From NCBI GenBank assembly GCA_030403585.1, contig JAUEPE010000013.1, positions 1 through 64,000 on the forward strand: a stretch of 64,000 nucleotides of DNA, in the 5' to 3' direction. Positions 19,517 to 27,043 of this stretch are shown piece after piece. This stretch comes from Frankia sp. RB7 (GTDB lineage Bacteria; Pseudomonadota; Alphaproteobacteria; Rhizobiales; Xanthobacteraceae). The notes beneath the pieces are model-generated. The model was not told the DNA's origin. It worked only from the letters and a program-made list of their open reading frames with translations, and did no database searches. Numbering within the stretch: position 1 is the stretch's first letter; each line of letters starts with the position of its first letter. Both the position numbers and the translations under genes were made by a program.

Positions 19517-21013
19517 CTACTTCATCAGCGGGATCGAGAACTCCGCACCTTCCTTGACGCCGGACGGCCAGCGCGAGGTGACCGTCTTGGTCTTGGTGTA
19601 GAAGCGGACCGAGTCCGGGCCGTGCTGGTTGAGATCGCCGAAGCCGGACTTCTTCCAGCCGCCGAAGGTGTAATAGGCGATCGGCACCGGGATCGGCACA
19701 TTGATGCCGACCATGCCGACATTGACCTTGGCTGCGAAGTCGCGCGCGGCATCGCCGTCGCGGGTGAAGATGGCAACACCGTTGCCGTAATCATGCTCGG
19801 ACGGCAGCGCCAGCGCTTCCTTGTAATCGTGCGCGCGCACGACCGAGAGCACCGGGCCGAAGATCTCTTCCTTGTAGATCCGCATGTCCTTGGTGACGTT
19901 GTCGAACAGCGAACCGCCGAGATAGAAGCCCTTCTCGTAGCCCTGCATCTTGAAGCCGCGGCCGTCGACGGCGAGCGTTGCGCCTTCCTTGATACCGATG
20001 TCGATGTAGCCCTTGACCTTCTCGACGGCCTCGCGCGTGACCAGCGGACCGTAATCGGCGGACGGATCGATCGAGGTGCCGATCTTGAGGCTCTCGACGC
20101 GCGGGATCAGCTTTTCCATCAGGTGATCGGCGGTGGACTTGCCGACGGGGACCGCGACCGAGACCGCCATGCAGCGCTCGCCGGCCGAACCGTAGCCGGC
20201 GCCGATCAGCGCGTCGACCGCCTGGTCCATGTCGGCGTCGGGCATGATGATGGCGTGGTTCTTGGCGCCGCCAAAACACTGGCAGCGCTTGCCGGTCTGG
20301 GCGGCGCGCTCGTAGATGTATTGCGCGATCGGCGTGGAGCCGACGAAGCCAACAGCCTTGATATCGGGATCGTCGAGGATGGCGTCGACGGCTTCCTTGT
20401 CGCCATTGACGACGTTGAGGATCCCAGCCGGCAGGCCTGCCTCGATCATCAGTTCGGCGAGCATCATCGGCACGCCGGGATCGCGCTCCGACGGCTTGAG
20501 GATGAAGGCGTTGCCGCAGGCGATCGCGGGCGCGAACTTCCACATCGGGATCATCGCCGGAAAATTGAACGGCGTGATGCCGGCAACGACGCCGAGCGCC
20601 TGGCGCATGGAGTAGATATCGATGCCGGGGCCGGCGCCCTCGGTGTATTCGCCCTTCATCAGGTGCGGGATGCCGCAGGCAAATTCGGCGACCTCGAGGC
20701 CGCGCTGGATGTCGCCCTTGGCGTCGGGCACGGTCTTGCCGTGCTCACGGGCGAGCAGTTCGGCGAGCTTGTCGTAATCGCGCTGCACCAGCTCGACGAA
20801 TTTCATCATGACGCGGGCGCGGCGCTGCGGATTGGTCGCAGCCCATTCCGGCTGCGCGGCGCGGGCGTTCTCCACGGCGGCGCGGACTTCGGCCTTGGAC
20901 GCCAGTGCCACCTTGGCCTGGACGTCGCCGGTCATCGGCTCGAAGACGTCGGCGGTGCGGCCCGAGGTGCCCTTGACCTCCTTGCCACCGATGAAATGTC
21001 CGACTGAACGCAT
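19517..21013 (-). CDS. mmsA: CoA-acylating methylmalonate-semialdehyde dehydrogenase
   Basis: Converts methylmalonate semialdehyde to propionyl-CoA (and malonate semialdehyde to acetyl-CoA) with NAD+ and CoA, the last step of valine and myo-inositol breakdown. The 498-residue length is exactly typical. It has GITPFNFPAMIPMW, VGFVGSTPIAQYIY, and the nucleophilic cysteine in SAGERCMA near residue 285. It lacks the ELGG-type glutamate region of hydrolytic aldehyde dehydrogenases (FGGAKNH is present instead), as expected of CoA-dependent members. AAGGAGATCATTCC precedes the ATG at 21013. It is first gene of the operon and divergent from a LysR gene. Confidence 0.96.
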   Translation of the reverse strand: MRSVGHFIGGKEVKGTSGRTADVFEPMTGDVQAKVALASKAEVRAAVENARAAQPEWAATNPQRRARVMMKFVELVQRDYDKLAELLAREHGKTVPDAKGDIQRGLEVAEFACGIPHLMKGEYTEGAGPGIDIYSMRQALGVVAGITPFNFPAMIPMWKFAPAIACGNAFILKPSERDPGVPMMLAELMIEAGLPAGILNVVNGDKEAVDAILDDPDIKAVGFVGSTPIAQYIYERAAQTGKRCQCFGGAKNHAIIMPDADMDQAVDALIGAGYGSAGERCMAVSVAVPVGKSTADHLMEKLIPRVESLKIGTSIDPSADYGPLVTREAVEKVKGYIDIGIKEGATLAVDGRGFKMQGYEKGFYLGGSLFDNVTKDMRIYKEEIFGPVLSVVRAHDYKEALALPSEHDYGNGVAIFTRDGDAARDFAAKVNVGMVGINVPIPVPIAYYTFGGWKKSGFGDLNQHGPDSVRFYTKTKTVTSRWPSGVKEGAEFSIPLMK

Positions 21014-21042
21014 GGAATGATCTCCTTGAGGCCTGATCCGCT

Positions 21043-21077
21043 TTGACAAATCCTATCGACCTGCATTTTATAGGATT
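21043..21077. promoter_or_regulatory. inverted repeat and TTGACA box between mmsA and the LysR gene
   Basis: AATCCTAT (21049-21056) and its exact complement ATAGGATT (21070-21077) are separated by 13 bases. The spacing and position fit a LysR-type operator in a divergent promoter. On the plus strand TTGACA (21043-21048) and TTTTAT (21066-21071) are 17 bases apart and could be the regulator promoter; this would make the regulator transcript leader short. Operator function is inferred. Confidence 0.5.
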
Positions 21078-21111
21078 CAAGTCTGAGATAATGCACCATA
21101 GATGTGCGAAA

Positions 21112-22020
21112 ATGCTGGATCAAGGCGCTATCGACTGGGATGACTTTCGCTTCGTGCTGGCCATCGTGCGGGGCGGCTCGGTTTCGGCTGCGGCCAAACA
21201 GCTTGGCGTGGACCACGCCACCGTGATCCGCCGCGTCGACCGGCTTGAGAAGCACCTCTCGGCCAAGCTCTTTGACCGCCGCAAGACCGGCTACCTTCTC
21301 ACGGAGGCCGGCCAGCGCGTCGCCGACAGCGCCGAGGCGATGGAATCCACCATCGTCGCCAACCAGGAGCAGGTCGGCGGCTCCGTGGCGCGGCTGACCG
21401 GTACGGTGCGGATCGGAGCGCCCGACGGGTTCGGCACCGCCTTCCTTGCGCCACGGCTGGCGCCCTTCGCCGACCGCTATCCTGATCTCGATCTGCAACT
21501 TGTAGCCACCGCGCGACTGTTCAGTCTCTCCAAGCGCGAGGCCGACATCGCCATCAGCCTGACCATGCCGAAGGAAGGCCGCATCGTCGGCCGCAAGCTG
21601 CTCGATTATCGCCTCGGACTTTATGCCTCGCCGGCCTATCTCGACCGCTTCCCGGCCATCACCTCGCGCGAGGTGCTGCCGCAGCACCGCTTTGTCGGCT
21701 ATATCGAGGAACTGCTGTTCACACCCGAGCTCGACTATCTGCCTCAGGTGTCGCCGCGGATCTCGGCACGTCTCCGCAGCGCCAATCTGATCGCTCAGCT
21801 CAACGCCACCCTTGCAGGCTTCGGCATCGCGGTGCTGCCGGACTTCATGGCGGCCGACTATCCGCAGCTCGTCGCGGTGCTGCCGGAAGAGGTTTCGATC
21901 ACGCGGACGTTCTGGATGCTGATGCACGCCGACAGCAAGGATCTCGCGCGAATTCGGGCGGTGGCGGATTACATCGGCGAGATCGTGGAACGCGAGCGGG
22001 CATTGTTTGCGGGGCGGTGA
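21112..22020 (+). CDS. LysR family transcriptional regulator
   Basis: DNA-binding regulator of about 302 residues. The N-terminal winged helix-turn-helix begins IDWDDFRFVLAIVRGGSVSAAAKQLGVDHATVIRRVDRLEKHL-like sequence (positions 21127-21252). The effector domain starts around residue 90 (TGTVRIGAPDGFG). The helix-turn-helix variant VDHATVIRRV is seen in LysR proteins that guard aldehyde or amino-acid catabolism genes. It is divergent from mmsA across a shared inverted repeat, so regulation of the valine operon is likely (inference). ATG 21091 is an alternative start. Confidence 0.85.
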   Translation: MLDQGAIDWDDFRFVLAIVRGGSVSAAAKQLGVDHATVIRRVDRLEKHLSAKLFDRRKTGYLLTEAGQRVADSAEAMESTIVANQEQVGGSVARLTGTVRIGAPDGFGTAFLAPRLAPFADRYPDLDLQLVATARLFSLSKREADIAISLTMPKEGRIVGRKLLDYRLGLYASPAYLDRFPAITSREVLPQHRFVGYIEELLFTPELDYLPQVSPRISARLRSANLIAQLNATLAGFGIAVLPDFMAADYPQLVAVLPEEVSITRTFWMLMHADSKDLARIRAVADYIGEIVERERALFAGR

Positions 22021-22035
22021 GCGTGAATTGCCAAA

Positions 22036-22142
22036 CCCTCATGGTGAGAAGGCGCGAAGCGCCGTCTCGAACCATGCAGGACCGCATGTTCCCCGCGGCC
22101 ATCCTTCGAGACGACCGCTACGCGGTCTCCTCGGGATGAGGT
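22036..22142. repeat. palindromic repeat (CCTCATGGTGAG...GGATGAGG)
   Basis: The outer blocks CCTCATGGTGAG (22038-22049) and CTCGGGATGAGG (about 22130-22141) enclose the small hairpins GGCGCGAAGCGCC and GACCGCTACGCGGTC. CGTCTCGAACCATG and CATCCTTCGAGACG are also complementary. A different sequence class from the CGTCATTGCGAG elements, located between convergent genes. Confidence 0.7.
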
Positions 22143-22161
22143 CCTGAGCGTGTAGCTGGGG

Positions 22162-22782
22162 TTAATTCTGCTTCGCCTTCTTCGCAGCCGTCACCTTCGG
22201 CTCCCGCCGCGCCCCCTCCAGCGCACTGTCCTTGCCCGCCTTCAGCACCTCGTCCGACAGTTCGCTCGAGCCCGCGATACGGGCCAGCAGCATGGTGCCG
22301 GCCATCGTGGCCAGCGTCGCGATCGCCTGCTTGCGCGCGGTTTTGCGCGGCAAATTGGGGATGAAGTCGGTCATCATCTCGACCATCTCGTCAAGCTTGC
22401 CGGCAAAGGCTTTTCGCGTCTTCGGGCTCTCGCGGGCGATCTCGGCGCCGAGTGCGGGAATCGAGCAGCCGTGGCCGGGATTGTCGCGGTGGAGCACGGA
22501 GAGATAGGTCTCGACCATCTGGGCGAATTGTTTCTCTGGAGAAACCTGGCCGGACTGCTTGCGCCAATGCTCCATCGAGCGGTCCATGGCGTAGGCAAAG
22601 GCCTCGATCACCAGCGCCTCGCGGGAATCGAAATGCGCATAGAAGCCGCCATGGGTCAGCCCCGCCTCCTTCATGAGGTCGGCGACGCCAATGCCGTGGG
22701 CCCCCTTTTCGCGCAGCCGCACGGACGCCTTCTTCACGATGCGGTCGTGGGTTTCCTGCTTGTGTTCCCGAGAATAGCGCAT
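22162..22782 (-). CDS. TetR/AcrR family transcriptional regulator
   Basis: The 206-residue regulator has an N-terminal helix-turn-helix (THDRIVKKASVRLREKG, then GVADLMKEAGLTHGGFYAHF). The ligand domain contains HGCSIPALGAEIARES. The helix-turn-helix signature with THGGFYAHFDSREAL is common in regulators of short-chain acyl or aldehyde metabolism. It is downstream of and co-directional with a thioesterase gene, 59 bases away, with a 12-base perfect palindrome in the gap. The C-terminal tail is Lys/Ala-rich. Confidence 0.9.
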   Translation of the reverse strand: MRYSREHKQETHDRIVKKASVRLREKGAHGIGVADLMKEAGLTHGGFYAHFDSREALVIEAFAYAMDRSMEHWRKQSGQVSPEKQFAQMVETYLSVLHRDNPGHGCSIPALGAEIARESPKTRKAFAGKLDEMVEMMTDFIPNLPRKTARKQAIATLATMAGTMLLARIAGSSELSDEVLKAGKDSALEGARREPKVTAAKKAKQN

Positions 22783-22818
22783 GCGGCTCTCATTGGATGT
22801 CGGAGGTCATCTCATAAC

Positions 22819-22830
22819 ACGGATATCCGT
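22819..22830. promoter_or_regulatory. perfect palindrome upstream of the TetR gene
   Basis: ACGGATATCCGT is a 12-base perfect palindrome 37 bases upstream of the regulator start and 12 bases beyond the end of the thioesterase gene. Position suggests an autoregulatory operator; the length is short for a TetR operator. Confidence 0.4.
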
Positions 22831-22841
22831 CCGGCGGCGCA

Positions 22842-23381
22842 TTAATTCCCGGTAAAATTGTTGCCGATCATGGAAAAGGTTGCAGTTGCATGGACTGCAA
22901 GCGCCCCCTTGCCGTCGCGCACGAAGCCTTCGGTGTAGCTGGTCTGGCGCCCCAGCTTGATGATCTTGCCCTCGGCCGAGATCAGCCCCGAACGGACCGA
23001 GAGCGGACGCAGGAAGGTGATCTTCAGGTCGAGGGTAACCGATCCCTGCCCGGGCTCCAGCCGCGTCGAAATCGCACAGCCCATGGCGGTGTCGAGGAGC
23101 GCAGCCGCGGTCGCGCCATGCAGGAGCCCGATGGTATTTTCGAGATCCTCTCGCGGCGTCAGTTCCATCACGATCCGGCCCGGCTCGACCACCGCCATGA
23201 TGAAACCGATCAGCTTGGCGAACGGCGGCGGCGGTAGCCGGCCGTCACGGATGCCGAGCATGGCGTCGATGCCGGACAGTCCCATAGCCACCTTCGCGAC
23301 CGGTGCAGGCACCTGCCAATCCACCACGCGCTCACGCCGCTGCTCTGGTGAAAACAGGTCAAGTTGAGCGGGTTCGGTCAT
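22842..23381 (-). CDS. PaaI family hot-dog thioesterase
   Basis: Predicted acyl-CoA thioesterase of 179 residues. The hot-dog domain (about residues 70-175) contains NTIGLLHGATAAALLDTAMGCAIST, the PaaI-type HGG-like turn and active-site region, followed by TLDLKITFLRPL. An N-terminal extension of about 65 residues precedes it. It is probably co-transcribed with the TetR gene. The exact acyl substrate is unknown; in context it may relieve trapped CoA esters. Confidence 0.85.
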   Translation of the reverse strand: MTEPAQLDLFSPEQRRERVVDWQVPAPVAKVAMGLSGIDAMLGIRDGRLPPPPFAKLIGFIMAVVEPGRIVMELTPREDLENTIGLLHGATAAALLDTAMGCAISTRLEPGQGSVTLDLKITFLRPLSVRSGLISAEGKIIKLGRQTSYTEGFVRDGKGALAVHATATFSMIGNNFTGN

Positions 23382-23404
23382 GGGCGGCCTCTTTGTATTA
23401 TTTT

Positions 23405-23416
23405 CATCATACTATG
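23405..23416. promoter_or_regulatory. imperfect palindrome upstream of the thioesterase gene
   Basis: CATCATACTATG lies 24 bases upstream of the thioesterase start, in the divergent region with the enoyl-CoA hydratase gene. It resembles CATCATATGATG at 24388-24399 in front of the thiolase. A shared operator is possible but not proven. Confidence 0.3.
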
Positions 23417-23534
23417 CTGCGGACTTCGCGATGGCAACTCCGCCCCACCCGCTTGACAAGCCGGACGTTTCGGCACGGAAGTGATCTTGACCGGTGCACC
23501 TCGCGCCTATCCACGAAACCTTCGAGATTCCACG

Positions 23535-24305
23535 ATGGAAATGCTCAACAATCATTGCGGCGTGACGCGTGATGCGCGCGGCGTCGTTCATGTCGCGATC
23601 TGCAATGCGGGCTCGCTGAATATCCTGGGCTCGCCCGTGACCGATGCGGTGCGCGAAGGCCTGCAAAAGCTCGCCAATGATCGCAGCATCCGCGTCGTTA
23701 TCCTGCGCGGCCAGAGCGAGAAGAGCATGATCGGCGGCGCCGACATCAAGGAGATGGCCAAACTCGACCAGAAGTCGGCCGAAGCCTTCATCAGCCGCCT
23801 GCGCGATCTCTGCGAGGCCGTACGCCGGTTCCCTGCCCCCGTGATCGCGCGCATGCCCGGCTGGTGCCTCGGCGGCGGGCTCGAGGTTGCGGCGGCCTGC
23901 GACTTCCGCATCGCGGCGCATGATGCGCATTTCGGCATGCCCGAGGTCCGCGTTGGCATCCCCTCGGTCATTCACGCCGCCCTGCTGCCGCGGCTGATCG
24001 GCTGGGCCCGCGCGCGCTGGCTGGTGATGACCGCGGAGAATATCGACGCGCCGACGGCGCTGGCCTGGGGCCTGATCGACAAGGTTGCACCGGCCGGCGG
24101 ACTGGATGCCGAGATCGAGCACCTCGTGACTGCGCTGCTCGAATGCGGCCCCGAGGCGCTGCGCTCGCAGAAGGCATTGCTGCGGCAATGGGAGGAACTG
24201 CCGCTGACGGAGTCAGTGAACCTCAGCGTCAAGGTGTTCGGCGAGTCGTTCCTGACCGACGAGCCGACGCGACTGATGCAGGCGTTTGTGAACCGGAAGC
24301 GGTAG
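23535..24305 (+). CDS. enoyl-CoA hydratase/isomerase family protein
   Basis: Crotonase-fold protein of 256 residues. It has the oxyanion-hole loop SMIGGADIKEMAKL, the second loop GWCLGGGLEVAAACDFRIA and the acidic region FGMPEVRVGIPSVIHAALLPRLIG. PEV-GIPSV rather than PE-LGLPG-GG suggests a specialised hydratase or lyase rather than the fatty-acid beta-oxidation enzyme. The ATG at 23535 starts MEMLNNHCGVTRD; a frame from 23481 exists. It is divergent from the thioesterase and upstream of a thiolase. Confidence 0.88.
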   Translation: MEMLNNHCGVTRDARGVVHVAICNAGSLNILGSPVTDAVREGLQKLANDRSIRVVILRGQSEKSMIGGADIKEMAKLDQKSAEAFISRLRDLCEAVRRFPAPVIARMPGWCLGGGLEVAAACDFRIAAHDAHFGMPEVRVGIPSVIHAALLPRLIGWARARWLVMTAENIDAPTALAWGLIDKVAPAGGLDAEIEHLVTALLECGPEALRSQKALLRQWEELPLTESVNLSVKVFGESFLTDEPTRLMQAFVNRKR

Positions 24306-24387
24306 GCCCCTCCTCCATTCGAACGATCAATTCTCATCCAATCCACGACAATTTCTCATGCCGGGCGCGGTTGCATTTTTTGCGCCG

Positions 24388-24399
24388 CATCATATGATG
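24388..24399. promoter_or_regulatory. perfect palindrome upstream of the thiolase gene
   Basis: CATCATATGATG is a 12-base perfect palindrome 38 bases before the thiolase ATG, placed where an operator would overlap a promoter. It is related to the degenerate CATCATACTATG at 23405-23416. Confidence 0.35.
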
Positions 24400-24436
24400 A
24401 CCATAATCTCAATCGTCATTGCCAGGGAACCTTGTC

Positions 24437-25633
24437 ATGGCCGAAGCCGCCGATCCCGTCGTCATCGTCTCCGCCGCCCGAACCCCGCTCGGTCGCTTCA
24501 TGGGCGAATTGTCGCCACTCGCCGCGCACAAGCTCGGATCGCACGTGATAAACGCGGCGCTGGAACGCGCCAGGCTTGCGCCCGAGAAGGTCGACGAGGT
24601 GTTCATGGGCTGCGTGCTGCCGGCCGGCCAGGGCCAGGCACCGGCACGCCAGGCCGCACGCGCCGCTGGTCTCCCTGACGCGACCGGCGCGACCACGGTC
24701 AACAAGGTCTGCGGCTCCGGCATGAAGGCGACCATGCTGACGCACGACATCATCCGCGCCGGCTCGGCCGAGATCGTCGTCTCAGGCGGCATGGAGAGCA
24801 TGAGCAACGCGCCGTATCTTCTGGCAAAAGCTCGCGGCGGCTATCGCGCCGGTCACGACCGCATCATCGACCACATGATGATGGACGGGCTCGAGGACGC
24901 CTACGAGACCGGCCGCTCCATGGGCGATTTCGGCGAAGCCACGGCCGAGGCTTATCAGTTTACCCGCAAGGACCAGGACGCCTATGCGATGGAAACGCTG
25001 AGCCGCGCGCGCAAGGCGGTCGAGGGTGGCGCCTTCAAGGCCGAGATCGCGCCGATCACGCTGACCGAAAAGGCCGGGCCGCGCATCTTCGCCAATGACG
25101 AGCATCCGCTGAAGGTGGATCCCGCAAAAATTCCCGGATTGAAGCCGGCGTTCCGCGCCAACGGCACGATCACGCCCGCGGCCTCCTCCGCCAACGCCGA
25201 CGGCGCCGCCGCGCTGGTGCTGACCAAGCGCTCCCTCGCCGACCGCAACGGCCTGCCGGCACTCGCCGTGATCAAAGGGCACGCCACCCACAGCCAGGAA
25301 CCACAATGGTTCACCACGGCGCCGATCCCGGCGATCCGCAAACTGCTCGACAAGGTCGGCTGGAGCGCAGGTGATGTCGATCTCTTTGAGATCAACGAAG
25401 CGTTCGCGGTCGTCGCGATGGCCGCGCAGCGCGATCTCGGCATCCCCCGCGAGAAGCTGAATATCAACGGTGGCGCCTGCGCACTCGGCCATCCCATCGG
25501 CGCCACCGGCGCGCGGCTGATCGTGACGCTGCTGCACGCGCTCGAGGCCAACAACCTCAGGCGCGGCGTCGCGGCACTCTGCATCGGCGGCGGTGAAGCC
25601 ACTGCGATCGCGGTAGAGCGTCTCTTGCACTAG
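24437..25633 (+). CDS. acetyl-CoA C-acetyltransferase (biosynthetic-type thiolase)
   Basis: Condenses or cleaves acetoacetyl-CoA. The 398-residue protein carries all thiolase catalytic elements: acylated cysteine C92 in NKVCGSGMK, the histidine in GGACALGHPIGATG, and the base cysteine C382 in CIGGGEA. EINEAFAVVA is also present. Start ATG 24437 (MAEAADPVVIVSAARTP) is supported by the family N-terminus. It is followed by a strong terminator, so it ends the transcription unit. Confidence 0.93.
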   Translation: MAEAADPVVIVSAARTPLGRFMGELSPLAAHKLGSHVINAALERARLAPEKVDEVFMGCVLPAGQGQAPARQAARAAGLPDATGATTVNKVCGSGMKATMLTHDIIRAGSAEIVVSGGMESMSNAPYLLAKARGGYRAGHDRIIDHMMMDGLEDAYETGRSMGDFGEATAEAYQFTRKDQDAYAMETLSRARKAVEGGAFKAEIAPITLTEKAGPRIFANDEHPLKVDPAKIPGLKPAFRANGTITPAASSANADGAAALVLTKRSLADRNGLPALAVIKGHATHSQEPQWFTTAPIPAIRKLLDKVGWSAGDVDLFEINEAFAVVAMAAQRDLGIPREKLNINGGACALGHPIGATGARLIVTLLHALEANNLRRGVAALCIGGGEATAIAVERLLH

Positions 25634-25655
25634 CCGTCGCGATGTCCTGAATTGA

Positions 25656-25687
25656 GGGAAGTCTGGCATTTCAGACTTCCCGTTTTC
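25656..25687 (+). terminator. rho-independent-type terminator after the thiolase gene
   Basis: GGGAAGTCTG (25656-25665), loop GCATTT, perfect complement CAGACTTCCC (25672-25681), then GTTTTCG. The stem is 10 base pairs, 22 bases after the stop codon. The U-tract is short. Confidence 0.8.
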
Positions 25688-25747
25688 GTGCCAGACTGCA
25701 ACAACGACGCGGGTGTTCCAAAACCCGCCAACCTGGATTGAGGGGCA

Positions 25748-27043
25748 ATGATTTCGAACTGGCTTTCGGCCGCGCTCGGCCGTCGCAACATCCACTACGG
25801 CTGGGTGATGGTCGGCGTGACCTTCTTCGCCGCGCTGATCAGCGCCGGCACGGTCGGCGCGCCCGGCGTGTTCATCGTTCCGCTTCAGAAGGAGTTCGGC
25901 TGGAGCACGGCGCAGATCTCGTCTGCGCTCTCGATCCGCTTCATCCTGTTCGGGCTGATGGCGCCGTTCGCAGCCGCACTCCTCAACCGCTATGGCCTGC
26001 GCAATGTCACGCTGACCGCGCAGCTCATCGTCGTCTCGGCGCTGGTGCTCTCGCTCGGCATGACCGAGATCTGGCAGCTCGTCGCTCTCTGGGGCGTAGT
26101 GATCGGCATCGGCACCGGCATGACCGCGCTGGTGCTGGGCGCCACCATCTCCACGCGCTGGTTCGCCGCGCGGCGGGGCCTCGTGGTCGGCATCCTGACC
26201 GCGAGCGTCGCCACCGGCCAGCTCGTATTCCTGCCACTGCTCGCAAGCCTGACCGAACGTTACGGCTGGCGCCTGGCGCTCGGCTTCGTCTGCATCATGC
26301 TCGGCGTTTCCGCAGTGGCAGTGCTGCTCGTGATGCGCGATCGCCCGAGCGATGTGGGCCTGCGTCCCTTCGGCGACGAAGGCACCGAGCCGCTGCCCGT
26401 ACCGCCGGTGAACCACGGCTCGATCACGGCCGTTGCGCTCGGCACGCTGCGCGACGCCTCGAAGTCGCGCGCGTTCTGGATCCTGTTTGCGACCTTCTTC
26501 GTCTGCGGCGCCTCGACCAACGGCCTCGTGCAGGTGCATCTGATCCCGATGTGCCTCGATTTCGGCATCCCGCAGGTACAGGCCGCGAGCCTGCTGGCGG
26601 CGATGGGTATCTTCGACTTCTTCGGCACCATCATGTCGGGCTGGCTGTCGGACCGCTACGACAATCGCTACCTGCTGTTCTGGTATTACGGCCTGCGCGG
26701 GCTCTCGCTGATCTTCCTGCCCTTCAGCGATTTCTCGTTCTATGGATTGTCGATCTTCGCGATGTTCTACGGCCTCGACTGGATCGCGACCGTGCCGCCG
26801 ACGGTGCGTCTGACCGCGCAGAAATTCGGACCCGAACGCGCCAATCTGGTGTTCGGCTGGATCTTCGCCGGCCACCAGCTCGGCGCCGGCACGGCCGCTT
26901 TCGGCGCGGGCCTGTCGCGGACGCTGCTGCAAAGCTACTTGCCCGCCTTCTTCGTGGCCGGGGCGCTCTGCGTGTTTGCCTCGCTGATCGTGCTGGCGCT
27001 GTCGCGGCAACCGAAGCCGCAAGCAAAGCCCGCGATGGCCTAA
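25748..27043 (+). CDS. MFS transporter (oxalate/formate antiporter or monocarboxylate type)
   Basis: Inner-membrane carrier of 431 residues with about 12 hydrophobic helices. The N-terminal YGWVMVGVTFFAAL segment, RFILFGLMAPFAAAL, TRWFAARRGLVVGI and the second-half WLSDRYDNRYLLFWYYGLRG loop fit the OFA/monocarboxylate branch of MFS. Helix 5 has GIGTGMTALVLGATIST. Substrate probably an organic anion (inference). Its stop overlaps that of the convergent porin gene by four bases. Confidence 0.87.
   Translation: MISNWLSAALGRRNIHYGWVMVGVTFFAALISAGTVGAPGVFIVPLQKEFGWSTAQISSALSIRFILFGLMAPFAAALLNRYGLRNVTLTAQLIVVSALVLSLGMTEIWQLVALWGVVIGIGTGMTALVLGATISTRWFAARRGLVVGILTASVATGQLVFLPLLASLTERYGWRLALGFVCIMLGVSAVAVLLVMRDRPSDVGLRPFGDEGTEPLPVPPVNHGSITAVALGTLRDASKSRAFWILFATFFVCGASTNGLVQVHLIPMCLDFGIPQVQAASLLAAMGIFDFFGTIMSGWLSDRYDNRYLLFWYYGLRGLSLIFLPFSDFSFYGLSIFAMFYGLDWIATVPPTVRLTAQKFGPERANLVFGWIFAGHQLGAGTAAFGAGLSRTLLQSYLPAFFVAGALCVFASLIVLALSRQPKPQAKPAMA

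Noticed and set aside
19394-21007. 537-residue plus-strand open frame opposite mmsA
   Set aside because: Antisense shadow of a well-conserved mmsA. Its His/Arg/Asp-rich translation has no family motifs and arises from GC3 bias on the other strand.
24782-27022. 746-residue minus-strand open frame
   Set aside because: Lies opposite the thiolase and MFS genes and has repetitive acidic/basic composition without domains.
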